This document shows, piece after piece, positions 15,138 to 23,529 of a DNA stretch of 64,000 nucleotides. Below the pieces are notes generated by a model. The model was not told the DNA's origin. It ran no database searches and saw only the letters and a list, made by a program, of their open reading frames with translations. Origin of the DNA: Herbiconiux oxytropis (GTDB lineage: Bacteria > Actinomycetota > Actinomycetes > Actinomycetales > Microbacteriaceae); assembly GCF_024979315.1 (NCBI RefSeq), contig NZ_JANLCK010000011.1, positions 47,873 to 111,872 of the forward strand, given 5' to 3'. Position 1 is the first letter of the stretch. Each line of letters opens with the position of its first letter. The position numbers and the translations under genes were made by a program.

Positions 15138-16195
15138 GCCGAGCGGTGCGCCGCCTCGATGATGCGCAGCACGTGCTCGGCCTCGACCGGCAGCACGGGC
15201 AGTGCGGCCGTGGACGCATCGGATGCCGCGGTGAGCCCCGAGGCGAGCTCGCGGTAGAACGCGGCATGGCTGCCGCGCTCGATCGCGACCTCGCGCGCAC
15301 CGCCGTCCGGGGTGCGCACGACGGCCGTCTGCGCCTCCGGGTCGAGTCCGTAGGCGGGATCGCCCGGCAGCATGCCCGCGAGAGCCTGCCGCTCCTGCGG
15401 ATCCAGACCGTGCGTCTCGAGCACCGCGTCGGCGCCGACCACCCGGAACCTGGGCCTGTTCGCCGGCGAGACGGCGCTCATCCAGAGCCGTGACCGCACG
15501 CCGCCCTCGTGCTGCAGCGTCACGAACGAGTCGTCGTCGGCGAGGCCCCCTTGCCGGCGCACGTCGAGCTCGGCGTGCACACCGTGCTCGAGGTCGACCG
15601 GCCCGAACAGGCGAACGGCCTGGTCGATGAGGTGCGGACCGAGGTCGTAGAGGATGCCGCCGCCCTGCTCGGCCGTCACGCGATCCTTCCACTTGGCGCC
15701 GCGCTCGGGTCGGTAGAACTCGAACGCCGACTCGAACTGCCGCACCTCGCCGAGCTCGCCGCTCCCGATCAGCGCCTGCACGGTCAGGAAGTCGCCGTCC
15801 CAGCGGCGGTTCTGATAGACGGTGACGGCGCGGCCCACCTGCTCGGCGTGCGCGATCACCTCGAGGGCCTCCGCGGCGGTCAGCGCGAACGGCTTGTCGA
15901 CCACCACGTCGAGACCGGCGTCGAGAGCGCGGTGCGCGAGCGCCGCATGCGTGTCGTTGGGGGTCGTGATCACCACGAGGTCGAGCTCGCTGGCGCGCGC
16001 GAACAGGGCGTCGGCATCCCGCACGACGACACCCTCGCCGTAGCGCTCAGCGGCCTCGGCCCCCCGCTCCGCGTCACCCGTCACGATCGCGACGAGCGCG
16101 TAGGCGGGGTCGGCGGCGATGAGCGGGGCGTGGAACACGCGGCCGCCGAGGCCGTAGCCGATGATCGCGGTGCGCAGCGGGGCTGAAGTCGTCAT
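15131..16195 (-). CDS. Gfo/Idh/MocA-family NAD(P)-dependent oxidoreductase
   Basis: A 354-residue two-domain dehydrogenase. The N-terminal Rossmann fold opens with TAIIGYGLGGRVFHAPLIAA, and the conserved DVVVDKPFALTAAEA carries the lysine that replaces the usual EKP motif. The C-terminal alpha/beta domain includes YQNRRWDGDFLTVQALI and YDLGPHLIDQAVRLFGP, the His region expected at the active site. Family members oxidise sugars, inositols or sugar derivatives. It has a leaderless-type -10 (TAGCGT, six bases upstream) and no coupled neighbour. Confidence 0.88.
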   Translation of the reverse strand: MTTSAPLRTAIIGYGLGGRVFHAPLIAADPAYALVAIVTGDAERGAEAAERYGEGVVVRDADALFARASELDLVVITTPNDTHAALAHRALDAGLDVVVDKPFALTAAEALEVIAHAEQVGRAVTVYQNRRWDGDFLTVQALIGSGELGEVRQFESAFEFYRPERGAKWKDRVTAEQGGGILYDLGPHLIDQAVRLFGPVDLEHGVHAELDVRRQGGLADDDSFVTLQHEGGVRSRLWMSAVSPANRPRFRVVGADAVLETHGLDPQERQALAGMLPGDPAYGLDPEAQTAVVRTPDGGAREVAIERGSHAAFYRELASGLTAASDASTAALPVLPVEAEHVLRIIEAAHRSAR

Positions 16196-16201
16196 GCCCC
16201 C

Positions 16202-16207
16202 ACGCTA
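16202..16207 (-). promoter_or_regulatory. Leaderless -10 element of the Gfo/Idh/MocA gene
   Basis: Minus-strand TAGCGT is followed by GGGGGC and the ATG at 16195, the same arrangement seen before five other genes here. Confidence 0.55.
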
Positions 16208-16233
16208 GAGGATCCGGCTGTGCCGCTCTCTGG

Positions 16234-16956
16234 CTACTGGCCCCAGGCGTCGGCCGGGGCGGTCACCACGGGCACGGGCGAAGAGGACCAGTGGGCGCCG
16301 TTGGCGTAGTGGCTCGACGCCCAGGGCGAGGCCCAGATGGCTGCCTCGATCTGGGCGGTCGGCGCCGAGGCGTCGAACCCGGCGGTGATCTCCGAGTAGA
16401 GGGAGTTCTCCCGCAGCGCCTCGGCCGCGTTCTCCGCCGCCGTCACGAGGGTGTCGTAGCTGCCGAGCCCGCTCCCGCCGCCGGAGCCCCAGCCGTTGTT
16501 GAGCGGGTTGTTGCGCAGCCACCAGCTGTCAGGACCGTTCTCCTGGCGCATCCAGCGCAGCATCACCGTCACGTTCGACTCCGTCATCGGGAAGTCGCCG
16601 AAGTACATCACGAGCGTGGCCCAGGCGCGGTTGGTGCGCTCGCGCGCGATCGTGACGGCGCCGGGGGTGGCACCGTAGCCGTCGCGCAGGACGGCTCCCG
16701 CTGCGGCCTCCCCGGGCACCTGCAGCGTCTGCGTCGTACCGGCCCCCGCACCGGTCCCGATCACGGCTGCCGCCCCGGCATCGGCCCCCGCACCGGTGGA
16801 CGATGCCGCGTATCCCGTGCCACCGCTCGCGACCGCGCCTGTCGTGGGCGGCGGGGCCAGCGCCGTGATGAGAGTCAGTCCGGCCACGGCCGAGACCGCG
16901 GCGGCCACCACCACGGTGGGGCGCCGGCGCGACGATCGGAGGAAGAGTGAGCTCAT
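16234..16956 (-). CDS. Secreted lysozyme-fold protein
   Basis: A 240-residue exported protein. A basic start (LFLRSSRRRP) and a hydrophobic segment (TVVVAAAVSAVAGLTLITAL) form a signal peptide, followed by a Gly/Ala-rich linker (about 38-95). The C-terminal domain contains MLRWMRQENGPDSWWLRNNPLNNG, with a candidate catalytic Glu, and repeated Trp/Ala segments, as in glucosaminidase-like proteins of Microbacteriaceae. The ATG at 16956 is chosen because GGAGGG lies at a suitable distance; a GTG six bases upstream would sit almost on that site. It probably remodels or binds peptidoglycan. Confidence 0.7.
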   Translation of the reverse strand: MSSLFLRSSRRRPTVVVAAAVSAVAGLTLITALAPPPTTGAVASGGTGYAASSTGAGADAGAAAVIGTGAGAGTTQTLQVPGEAAAGAVLRDGYGATPGAVTIARERTNRAWATLVMYFGDFPMTESNVTVMLRWMRQENGPDSWWLRNNPLNNGWGSGGGSGLGSYDTLVTAAENAAEALRENSLYSEITAGFDASAPTAQIEAAIWASPWASSHYANGAHWSSSPVPVVTAPADAWGQ

Positions 16957-17008
16957 GGTCACCCTCCAGGGTACGCGGGCTCGCTCCGAAGCGTCCTCGC
17001 GATCTCGC

Positions 17009-17014
17009 TATCCT
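17009..17014 (+). promoter_or_regulatory. Leaderless -10 element of the CoA-ester lyase gene
   Basis: TATCCT is followed by GGGGCG and the ATG at 17021. The G-rich spacer directly abuts the start codon and is too close to serve as a ribosome-binding site. Confidence 0.5.
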
Positions 17015-17020
17015 GGGGCG

Positions 17021-17881
17021 ATGCCAGGCATCGCCGACGTCGTCACCGCCCTCTTCGTGCCGGGCGACCGGCCCGACCGCTTCGCGAAGGCCGCCGCATC
17101 CGGTGCCGATCTCGTGATCGTCGACCTCGAGGACGCCGTGGGCGACGGCGACAAGGCTGCGGCGCGCGAGCACGTGCGGAGCGCCCTGATCGGCAGCCCG
17201 CCGCTCGGGGCCGCCGTGCGCATCGACGGCACCTCGCCCGCCGACCTCGAGCTCGTGACCGGCATCGCCGAAAGCCCCGGCCACGGCCTCCTCGCCGTCG
17301 TGGTGCCCAAGGCCGCCGATCCGGATGCCCTCTCCCGCATCGCCCGGAGTGTGCCCGGCATCCCGCTGATCGCCCTCGTCGAGTCGGCCAGGGGTCTCGC
17401 GAACGCCCGCGCCCTCGCCGAGGTCGCGGGAGTGGAGCGCTTCGCCCTCGGCGCACTCGACCTCGCGGTCGACCTCGGGGTCGGCGCCGACCCCGGCTCC
17501 CCCGCCGCGCGCGAGGCGCTCCTCATCGCCCGGTCGACGCTCGTGCTCGAGAGCCGCCTGGCCGGGCTCGGGGCGCCGATCGACTCACCCGCCACCGACT
17601 TCCGCGATCCGCTCGTGGCCGAGGAGGACGCCCGGTACGCCGCAGGGCTCGGTTTCGGCGGCAAGCTCTGCATCCACCCGGCGCAGGTGCCCGCCGTCAG
17701 GCGGGGCTTCGCGCCCACCCCCGCGCAGCGTGCCTGGGCCCTCCGCGTGCTCGGGGCTCCGGATGCGGAGGCTGCCGCGTTCCAGCTCGACGGGCACATG
17801 GTCGACCTGCCCGTCGTGCTGCGCGCACGGCGCATCCTGGCCCACCCGGAGGCCCAACCGGAGGCACCGGCCGCCGACTGA
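17021..17881 (+). CDS. HpcH/HpaI-family CoA-ester lyase (citrate lyase beta-like)
   Basis: A 286-residue TIM-barrel lyase. Motifs include LFVPGDRPDRFAKAAASGADLVIVDLEDAVG near the N-terminus, PLIALVESARGLANARALAEV (metal-ligand Glu), GALDLAVDLG and GKLCIHPAQVPAVRRGF. The family cleaves or hydrolyses malyl-, citramalyl- or related CoA thioesters with Mg2+. No CoA-transferase or acyl-CoA gene adjoins it, so the pathway (glyoxylate, mesaconate or itaconate type) is not decided. The 42-base gap to the ppc stop holds no gene; ppc runs head-on from the other strand. Confidence 0.87.
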   Translation: MPGIADVVTALFVPGDRPDRFAKAAASGADLVIVDLEDAVGDGDKAAAREHVRSALIGSPPLGAAVRIDGTSPADLELVTGIAESPGHGLLAVVVPKAADPDALSRIARSVPGIPLIALVESARGLANARALAEVAGVERFALGALDLAVDLGVGADPGSPAAREALLIARSTLVLESRLAGLGAPIDSPATDFRDPLVAEEDARYAAGLGFGGKLCIHPAQVPAVRRGFAPTPAQRAWALRVLGAPDAEAAAFQLDGHMVDLPVVLRARRILAHPEAQPEAPAAD

Positions 17882-17922
17882 CCGCCTTGCGACGCCGCCG
17901 AGTCCCCGCGCGGCGGTACGCC

Positions 17923-20607
17923 TCAGCCGGTGTTCTGCAGCCCGGCCGCCACACCGTTCACGGCCAGCAGCAGCAGGCGATGGGGCGCGTCGTTCGGATC
18001 GGTGCTCGCCGAGGCCCGCACCGCGCGGAGAGCCCGCAGCTGCAGCAGCGACAGCGCGTCGACGTAGGGGCTCCGCAGACGCACGGCACGCTGCAGCACG
18101 GGCCGGCCGTCGAGGATCTCGGCGTGGCCGCTCGTCCGCTGCACCCACTCGCGCGTGAGTTCCATCTCCTCCTGCACGAGCGCGGTGAGGTCGGCGCGGT
18201 CGCCGAGGGCGAGGTAGCGCTCCGCGATCCGCGGGTCGGTCTTGGCGAGCGACATCTCGACGTTGTCGATCATCGCCTGGAACAGCGGCCAGCGGGAGTA
18301 GGCGTCGCGCAAGAGCTCCTGGTCGCCCACGGCGGCGAGCGCCGAGCCGAGACCGAACCAGCCGGTGAGGTTGATGCGCGCCTGGGTCCAGGCGAACACC
18401 CACGGAATGGCCCGGAGGTCCTCGAGCGACTCCACCGAGAGGCCGCGGCGAGCGGGGCGGGAGCCCAGTGCGAGCAGCCCCACCTCCTCCATGGGGGTGA
18501 CCTGGGCGAACCAGGGTGCGAAGCCGTCGGCCTTCACGAGCTCGAAGAAGCGGGCGCGGGAGGCTTCGTCCATCGTGGCGGCCACCCCCGCGAAGTCGTC
18601 GGAGGCGCGGAGGTTGGCCTCCTCGTTCGACGGGCTCGAGGCCAGGAGCGTCGCCGCCGCCATCTGCTCGATGTGCCGGGCCGCGATCGTCTTGTCGCCG
18701 TACTGCGCGAAGATCACCTCGCCCTGCTCGGTGAGCTTGAAGCGGCCCTCGACCGATCCGGGCGGCTGAGCGAGCACGGCCTCGTTGGCGGGTCCGCCGC
18801 CACGGCCGAGCGCACCGCCGCGGCCGTGGAAGAGGGTCAGCTCGATGTCGTTCTCCTCAGCCCACCGCGCGATCCGCGACTGCGCCTCGTAGAGAGCCAG
18901 GGTGGCCGAGACGGGCCCCACGTCCTTCGAGGAGTCGGAGTAGCCGAGCATGACCTCGAGCTTCCGCCCGGTCTCGGCCAGGCGCGCCCGCACCTCGGGC
19001 AGCTCGATCATCTCGCTCAGGATGCGCGGGGCGGCCTGCAGGTCGTCGAACGTCTCGAAGAGGGGCACAGCGTCTAGCACGGGAGCAGCCTGGGCCGAAC
19101 CGAGCGCGGCCTCGGCGAGCGCGTAGACCGTCTGCAGGTCGGCGGAGGACTGCGTGAACGACACGATGTAGCGCCGAGCCGCCGCGAGGCCGAAGCGCTC
19201 CTGGAGGTGCTTGATGGTGCGGTAGACCTCGAGCACCTCCTCGGTCATCTCGCTGAGCTCGCCGCCCGCGCGGATCTCCTCGAGCGCCTGCCGGTGCACC
19301 TTGGAGTGCTGGCGCACCTCGAGCTCGGCGAGGTGGAAGCCGAAGGTCTCGACCTGCCAGATGAGGCTCTGCAGCTCGCCGTGGGCGCTGCGGGCGGCGC
19401 CGCCGGCCCGGAGCGAGGCCTGCACGATGCGCAGGTCTTCGAGCAGCTCGGCCGGTCGCGCGTACGCGAGCGGGATCGCCGCGTCGGACTCCGCGGCACG
19501 GGTGGCGGCGATCCGGGCGGCGATCACGAGCAGCACCCGGCGGTGCGGCTCGTTCGGGGCCCGCGTGCCGATCTGGGAGGTCACGTGCGGCGCGAGCTCC
19601 TCCTGCCGCGCGGCGAGCGCGGTGAGCGCCTCGTCGGCGGGGGTGTCGGTGCCGTCGAGGGTGAGCGTGCGGCCGATCCGCTCGGCGACGTGCTCGAGGC
19701 CGAGCAGCACGTGCTGCGAGGCGATCCCGGCGGCGGCGCGCGTGACCTCGGCGGTCACGAACGGGTTGCCGTCGCGGTCGGCGCCGATCCAGCTGCCGAG
19801 CCTGAGGAACGCGGGGGCCTCGACGGGCGCCCTCCCCGCGTCCTGCGCGAGCAGCCAGTCGTCGAGCAGGCGGTAGACGCGGGGCACGGTCTGGAAGAGG
19901 GTCTGGTCGAAGATCGACATGGCGGTGCGCACCTCGTCGAGCGGAGTGGGCCGCGTGGTCCGGAGCGGCGACGTGCGCCACAGGCCGTCGATCTCCTCGA
20001 GCAGACGGCGCTCGCTCTCCAGGGCGCTGATGGAGCCGGCCACGGCCTGGTCGCGCTCGGCGAGCAGCTCACTCACCCGGCGGATGGCGGAGGCCACGGC
20101 CCGACGGCGCGCCTCGGTGGGGTGGGCGGTCAGCACGGGATGGAACCGGAGGGCCTTCAGGCGCGCGGCCGTCTCCTCCTGTCCGACCTCGCTCACGAGG
20201 CGCTCGAGGGCGGCCGGCAGCGAGTCGGGCCGCTCGGCATCCGGCCCCGCGGCGGCGCGGGCGCGCAGCACGCGCACACGGTGGTGCTCCTCGGCGAGGT
20301 TCGAGAGGTGGAAGTAGCACGTGAATGCGCGGGCGATCTGCTCGGCGCGCTCGTGGCTGAACGACTCCACGAGCGCCTCGGCGTCTTCGATGGAGGCATC
20401 CGAGTCGCGTTCGTAGGCGTGGATGACGAGGGCGCGGAGCCGCTCGACGTCGTGCAGCAGGCCGTCGCCCCCCGCCTCGACGAGCACGCGGCCGAGCAGG
20501 CCGCCGAGCAGTCGCACGTCGGAGCGCAACGCCTCGTCGACCTCCACGCTCACGCGGTGGCGGCTGTCGCCGGAGATTTCAGGGTGTACTTCGAACTCGT
20601 CGGTCAC
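17923..20607 (-). CDS. ppc: Phosphoenolpyruvate carboxylase
   Basis: An 894-residue enzyme carboxylating PEP to oxaloacetate, replenishing the TCA cycle. Signature regions are intact: VLTAHPTEARRRAVA (catalytic His), LRLGSWIGADRDGNPFVTAEVT, VMLGYSDSSKDVGPVSATLALYEAQ (catalytic Lys region), LTLFHGRGGALGRGGGP (PEP-binding), and a C-terminus ending GVAAGLQNTG, as is typical. The length fits the bacterial form. The start is a GTG six bases after a minus-strand TAGCGT, implying a leaderless transcript, and the promoter is back-to-back with that of the DEAD-box gene. Confidence 0.96.
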   Translation of the reverse strand: MTDEFEVHPEISGDSRHRVSVEVDEALRSDVRLLGGLLGRVLVEAGGDGLLHDVERLRALVIHAYERDSDASIEDAEALVESFSHERAEQIARAFTCYFHLSNLAEEHHRVRVLRARAAAGPDAERPDSLPAALERLVSEVGQEETAARLKALRFHPVLTAHPTEARRRAVASAIRRVSELLAERDQAVAGSISALESERRLLEEIDGLWRTSPLRTTRPTPLDEVRTAMSIFDQTLFQTVPRVYRLLDDWLLAQDAGRAPVEAPAFLRLGSWIGADRDGNPFVTAEVTRAAAGIASQHVLLGLEHVAERIGRTLTLDGTDTPADEALTALAARQEELAPHVTSQIGTRAPNEPHRRVLLVIAARIAATRAAESDAAIPLAYARPAELLEDLRIVQASLRAGGAARSAHGELQSLIWQVETFGFHLAELEVRQHSKVHRQALEEIRAGGELSEMTEEVLEVYRTIKHLQERFGLAAARRYIVSFTQSSADLQTVYALAEAALGSAQAAPVLDAVPLFETFDDLQAAPRILSEMIELPEVRARLAETGRKLEVMLGYSDSSKDVGPVSATLALYEAQSRIARWAEENDIELTLFHGRGGALGRGGGPANEAVLAQPPGSVEGRFKLTEQGEVIFAQYGDKTIAARHIEQMAAATLLASSPSNEEANLRASDDFAGVAATMDEASRARFFELVKADGFAPWFAQVTPMEEVGLLALGSRPARRGLSVESLEDLRAIPWVFAWTQARINLTGWFGLGSALAAVGDQELLRDAYSRWPLFQAMIDNVEMSLAKTDPRIAERYLALGDRADLTALVQEEMELTREWVQRTSGHAEILDGRPVLQRAVRLRSPYVDALSLLQLRALRAVRASASTDPNDAPHRLLLLAVNGVAAGLQNTG

Positions 20608-20613
20608 CCGTTC

Positions 20614-20664
20614 ACGCTACCGGGAGCGCCCGACGCGGAAGAAATCCCCCGCACCGACTACCGT
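20614..20664. promoter_or_regulatory. Head-to-head leaderless promoters of ppc and the DEAD-box helicase
   Basis: Minus-strand TAGCGT (20614-20619) lies six bases before the ppc GTG, and plus-strand TACCGT (20659-20664) lies six bases before the helicase ATG. Only 39 bases separate the two -10 elements, so the two polymerase footprints must overlap. No clear -35 hexamers are visible for either. Confidence 0.5.
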
Positions 20665-20670
20665 GGGAAC

Positions 20671-22473
20671 ATGGCTACAACCACCCCCACCGACTCGGGA
20701 GAGACAGAATCTCCCCGCGCCGAGACCACGTTCTCCGATCTCGGCCTCGCCGAAGGCGTCCTGAAGGCGCTCAAGGACGTGGGCTACGAGACCCCCTCGG
20801 CCATCCAGGCCGCCACCATCCCCGCTCTCCTGGCCGGCCGCGACGTCGTGGGCCTCGCCCAGACCGGCACAGGCAAGACCGCCGCGTTCGCGCTGCCCGT
20901 GCTCTCGCGGCTCGACCTCGCGCAGAAGACCCCGCAGGCCCTCGTGCTCGCCCCCACCCGTGAACTCGCGCTGCAGGTCTGCGAGGCGTTCGAGAAGTAC
21001 GCGTCGCACCTGCGCGGCGTGCACGTGCTCCCCGTCTACGGCGGGCAGGGCTATGGCGTGCAGCTCTCGGCCCTCCGCCGCGGCGTGCACATCGTGGTCG
21101 GCACCCCCGGCCGCATCATGGACCACCTCGAGAAGGGCACGCTCGACCTCTCGGAGCTGAAGTACCTCGTGCTCGACGAGGCCGACGAGATGCTCAAGAT
21201 GGGCTTCGCGGAGGATGTCGAGACGATCCTCGCCGGCACGCCCGACGACAAGCAGGTGGCCCTGTTCTCGGCCACCATGCCCGCGCAGATCCGCCGCATC
21301 TCGCAGAAGTACCTGCACGATCCCGAAGAGATCACGGTCAAGAACAAGACCACGACCTCGGTCAACACCACCCAGCGCTACCTGATCGTGTCGTACCCGC
21401 AGAAGGTCGACGCCCTCACCCGCATCCTCGAGGTCGAGAACTTCGAGGCGATGATCGTCTTCACCCGCACGAAGAACGAGACCGAGACGCTGGCCGAGAA
21501 GCTCCGCGCCCGCGGCTACACCGCCGCCGCCATCAACGGCGATGTCGTGCAGGCCCAGCGCGAGCGCACCGTCAACCAGCTGAAGTCGGGCAAGCTCGAC
21601 ATCCTCGTGGCCACCGACGTCGCGGCCCGCGGGCTCGACGTCGAGCGCATCAGCCACGTCGTGAACTTCGACCTGCCGATCGACACCGAGTCGTACGTGC
21701 ACCGCATCGGGCGCACGGGCCGGGCGGGCCGCACCGGCGACGCGATCAGCTTCGTCACGCCCCGCGAGCGCCGGATGCTCACCTCGATCGAGAAGGCCAC
21801 GCGCCAGCCGCTCACCGAGATGAAGCTGCCGAGCGTCGACGATGTGAACGCCACCCGGCTTACCCGCTTCGACGACGCCATCACAGCGGCACTCGCCGAC
21901 CCCGAGCAGATCCAGCAGTTCCGCGACATCATCGCGCACTACGTCGATCACCACGATGCACCGGAATCGGATGTCGCGGCCGCGCTCGCCATCGTGTCGC
22001 AGGGCGACACCCCGCTGCTGCTCTCGCCCGAGGCCGAGCGCACGCAGCGCTTCGACCGGGATCGTCCCGAGCGCGGCGACCGACCGGATCGCGGCGACCG
22101 CTCCGATCGCGGCGGGCAGAACGGTGGCGCTCGCTCCTACGGTGACCGCGCCGATCGGCCTGAACGCCGTGAGCGCCCCTCCAGCGGACCCAAAGCCACC
22201 TACCGGATCGCGGTGGGCAAGCGCCAGCACGTCGAGCCCCGCCAGATCGTGGGCGCCCTCGCGAACGAGGGTGGCCTCCGACGTGAGGACTTCGGGGCCA
22301 TCCAGATCCGCCCCGACTTCTCCCTCGTGGAGCTGCCGGTCGATCTCCCGGGCGACGTGCTGCAGCGGCTGGCCGACACCCGCATCAGCGGCAAGCTGAT
22401 CGAGATCCGTCCCGACCGCCAGGGCAGCTCCGCCAAGCGCGAGGACCGGCCCCGCTGGAAGGCGCGCGACTGA
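20671..22473 (+). CDS. DEAD/DEAH-box ATP-dependent RNA helicase (DeaD/CsdA-like)
   Basis: A 600-residue RNA helicase. The helicase core (about residues 20-400) has FSDLGL (Q-motif region), AQTGTGKT, PTRELALQV, GTPGRIMDHL, LDEADEML, SATMP, ATDVAARGLDV and HRIGRTGRAGR. An Arg/Asp/Gly-rich linker follows (about 465-510; repeats of DRPDRGD type), then a C-terminal DbpA-like RNA-binding domain (IAVGKRQHVEPRQIVGALANEGGLRREDFGAIQI). This class acts in ribosome assembly, RNA decay and cold adaptation. The ATG is preceded by a leaderless-type -10. Confidence 0.95.
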   Translation: MATTTPTDSGETESPRAETTFSDLGLAEGVLKALKDVGYETPSAIQAATIPALLAGRDVVGLAQTGTGKTAAFALPVLSRLDLAQKTPQALVLAPTRELALQVCEAFEKYASHLRGVHVLPVYGGQGYGVQLSALRRGVHIVVGTPGRIMDHLEKGTLDLSELKYLVLDEADEMLKMGFAEDVETILAGTPDDKQVALFSATMPAQIRRISQKYLHDPEEITVKNKTTTSVNTTQRYLIVSYPQKVDALTRILEVENFEAMIVFTRTKNETETLAEKLRARGYTAAAINGDVVQAQRERTVNQLKSGKLDILVATDVAARGLDVERISHVVNFDLPIDTESYVHRIGRTGRAGRTGDAISFVTPRERRMLTSIEKATRQPLTEMKLPSVDDVNATRLTRFDDAITAALADPEQIQQFRDIIAHYVDHHDAPESDVAAALAIVSQGDTPLLLSPEAERTQRFDRDRPERGDRPDRGDRSDRGGQNGGARSYGDRADRPERRERPSSGPKATYRIAVGKRQHVEPRQIVGALANEGGLRREDFGAIQIRPDFSLVELPVDLPGDVLQRLADTRISGKLIEIRPDRQGSSAKREDRPRWKARD

Positions 22474-22533
22474 GACCTGCGAGCGGGCGCCGTCCGGCAG
22501 CTCTGAGTGCGACACCGTGAGAAGGAGATCGGC

Positions 22534-23529
22534 ATGACCACCCCGTCCATCCAGGTGCCCACGATCGACATCGACCGCGACCCCGTGCGCGTGGGCGCCG
22601 AGATCGACGAGACGCTGCGCTCGGTCGGCTTCTTCCAGATCGTCGGCCACGGCGTCCCCGATGTCGTGGCCGACCGCTGCTGGCAGCTCACGCGCGCCTA
22701 CTTCGATCTGCCGCTCGAGGACAAGCTCGCCGTCGAGCGGCGCGAGGGCAGCCACTACGGCTACTTCCCGATCGCGGCGGAGTCGCTCGCGCAGTCGCTG
22801 GATGCGAAGGCGCCCGGCGACCTGAAGGAGTCGCTCAACGCCGGCCGCCCGCTGCCCGCCGGCCACCTCCCGGCCGACGCGGCCGAGGCCGCCCTCTTCG
22901 AGGCGCCCCGCTGGCCGGACGCGTCGCTCCCAGGCCTCCGCCCCGCCTGGGAGGCCTACCTGGCCGAGATGACGGTGCTCTCAGAGCGCCTCCTGTCGAT
23001 CTTCGCGCTCGGCCTCGGACTCGACGCGGCCTACTTCGCCGACAAGGTCGATGTGGCCCCGGTGTCGCAGCGAGCGATCAACTACCCCGAGCAGGCCCTC
23101 CCGCCCGAGGCGGGCCAGCTCCGCGCCGGTGCCCACACCGACTACGGCACGCTCACGATCCTCCGCCAGGAGCTCGGCCGCGGAGGCCTCCAGGTGCACG
23201 ACGGGGCCACGGACTCCTGGATCGACATCCCCTCCACCGATGGCGCGCTCGTGATCAACATCGGCGACCTGATGGCGCGCTGGACGAACGACCGCTGGAC
23301 CTCGACCCTGCACCGCGTGGTCAACCCCGACGCCGGCTCGAGGATGTCGAACCGGCGCCAGAGCATGCCGTTCTTCCACAACGCCAACTACTCCCAGCTC
23401 GTGGAGTGCCTGCCTACGTGCGCGGGCCCGAACGGCGAGCTGCGCTACGAACCCGTGCTCGCGGGCCCCCACCTCGCGGCCAAGGCCGCGAAGGCCGTCA
23501 GCGGCGTGACTCGGTCGACCTCGCGCTGA
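22534..23529 (+). CDS. Isopenicillin N synthase-family 2-oxoglutarate/Fe(II) dioxygenase
   Basis: A 331-residue double-stranded beta-helix oxygenase. The non-heme iron triad can be read in [12 protein letters not shown] (His and Asp) and STLHRVVNP (second His); the downstream [11 protein letters not shown] supplies the Arg-x-Ser that binds 2-oxoglutarate. The N-terminal domain has [35 protein letters not shown], the standard family opening. GAAGGAGA fits the ATG at 22534 rather than one 27 bases upstream. The substrate is unknown. Its 3' end overlaps the convergent copA gene by 32 bases. Confidence 0.9.
   Translation: MTTPSIQVPTIDIDRDPVRVGAEIDETLRSVGFFQIVGHGVPDVVADRCWQLTRAYFDLPLEDKLAVERREGSHYGYFPIAAESLAQSLDAKAPGDLKESLNAGRPLPAGHLPADAAEAALFEAPRWPDASLPGLRPAWEAYLAEMTVLSERLLSIFALGLGLDAAYFADKVDVAPVSQRAINYPEQALPPEAGQLRAGAHTDYGTLTILRQELGRGGLQVHDGATDSWIDIPSTDGALVINIGDLMARWTNDRWTSTLHRVVNPDAGSRMSNRRQSMPFFHNANYSQLVECLPTCAGPNGELRYEPVLAGPHLAAKAAKAVSGVTRSTSR

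Noticed and set aside
19207..20670. Long open frame on the plus strand opposite ppc
   Set aside because: It is a GC-skew shadow of ppc on the other strand, in frame with the true helicase start at 20671; it has no ribosome site and its composition (Gly, Leu, Glu, Arg) is typical of such shadows.
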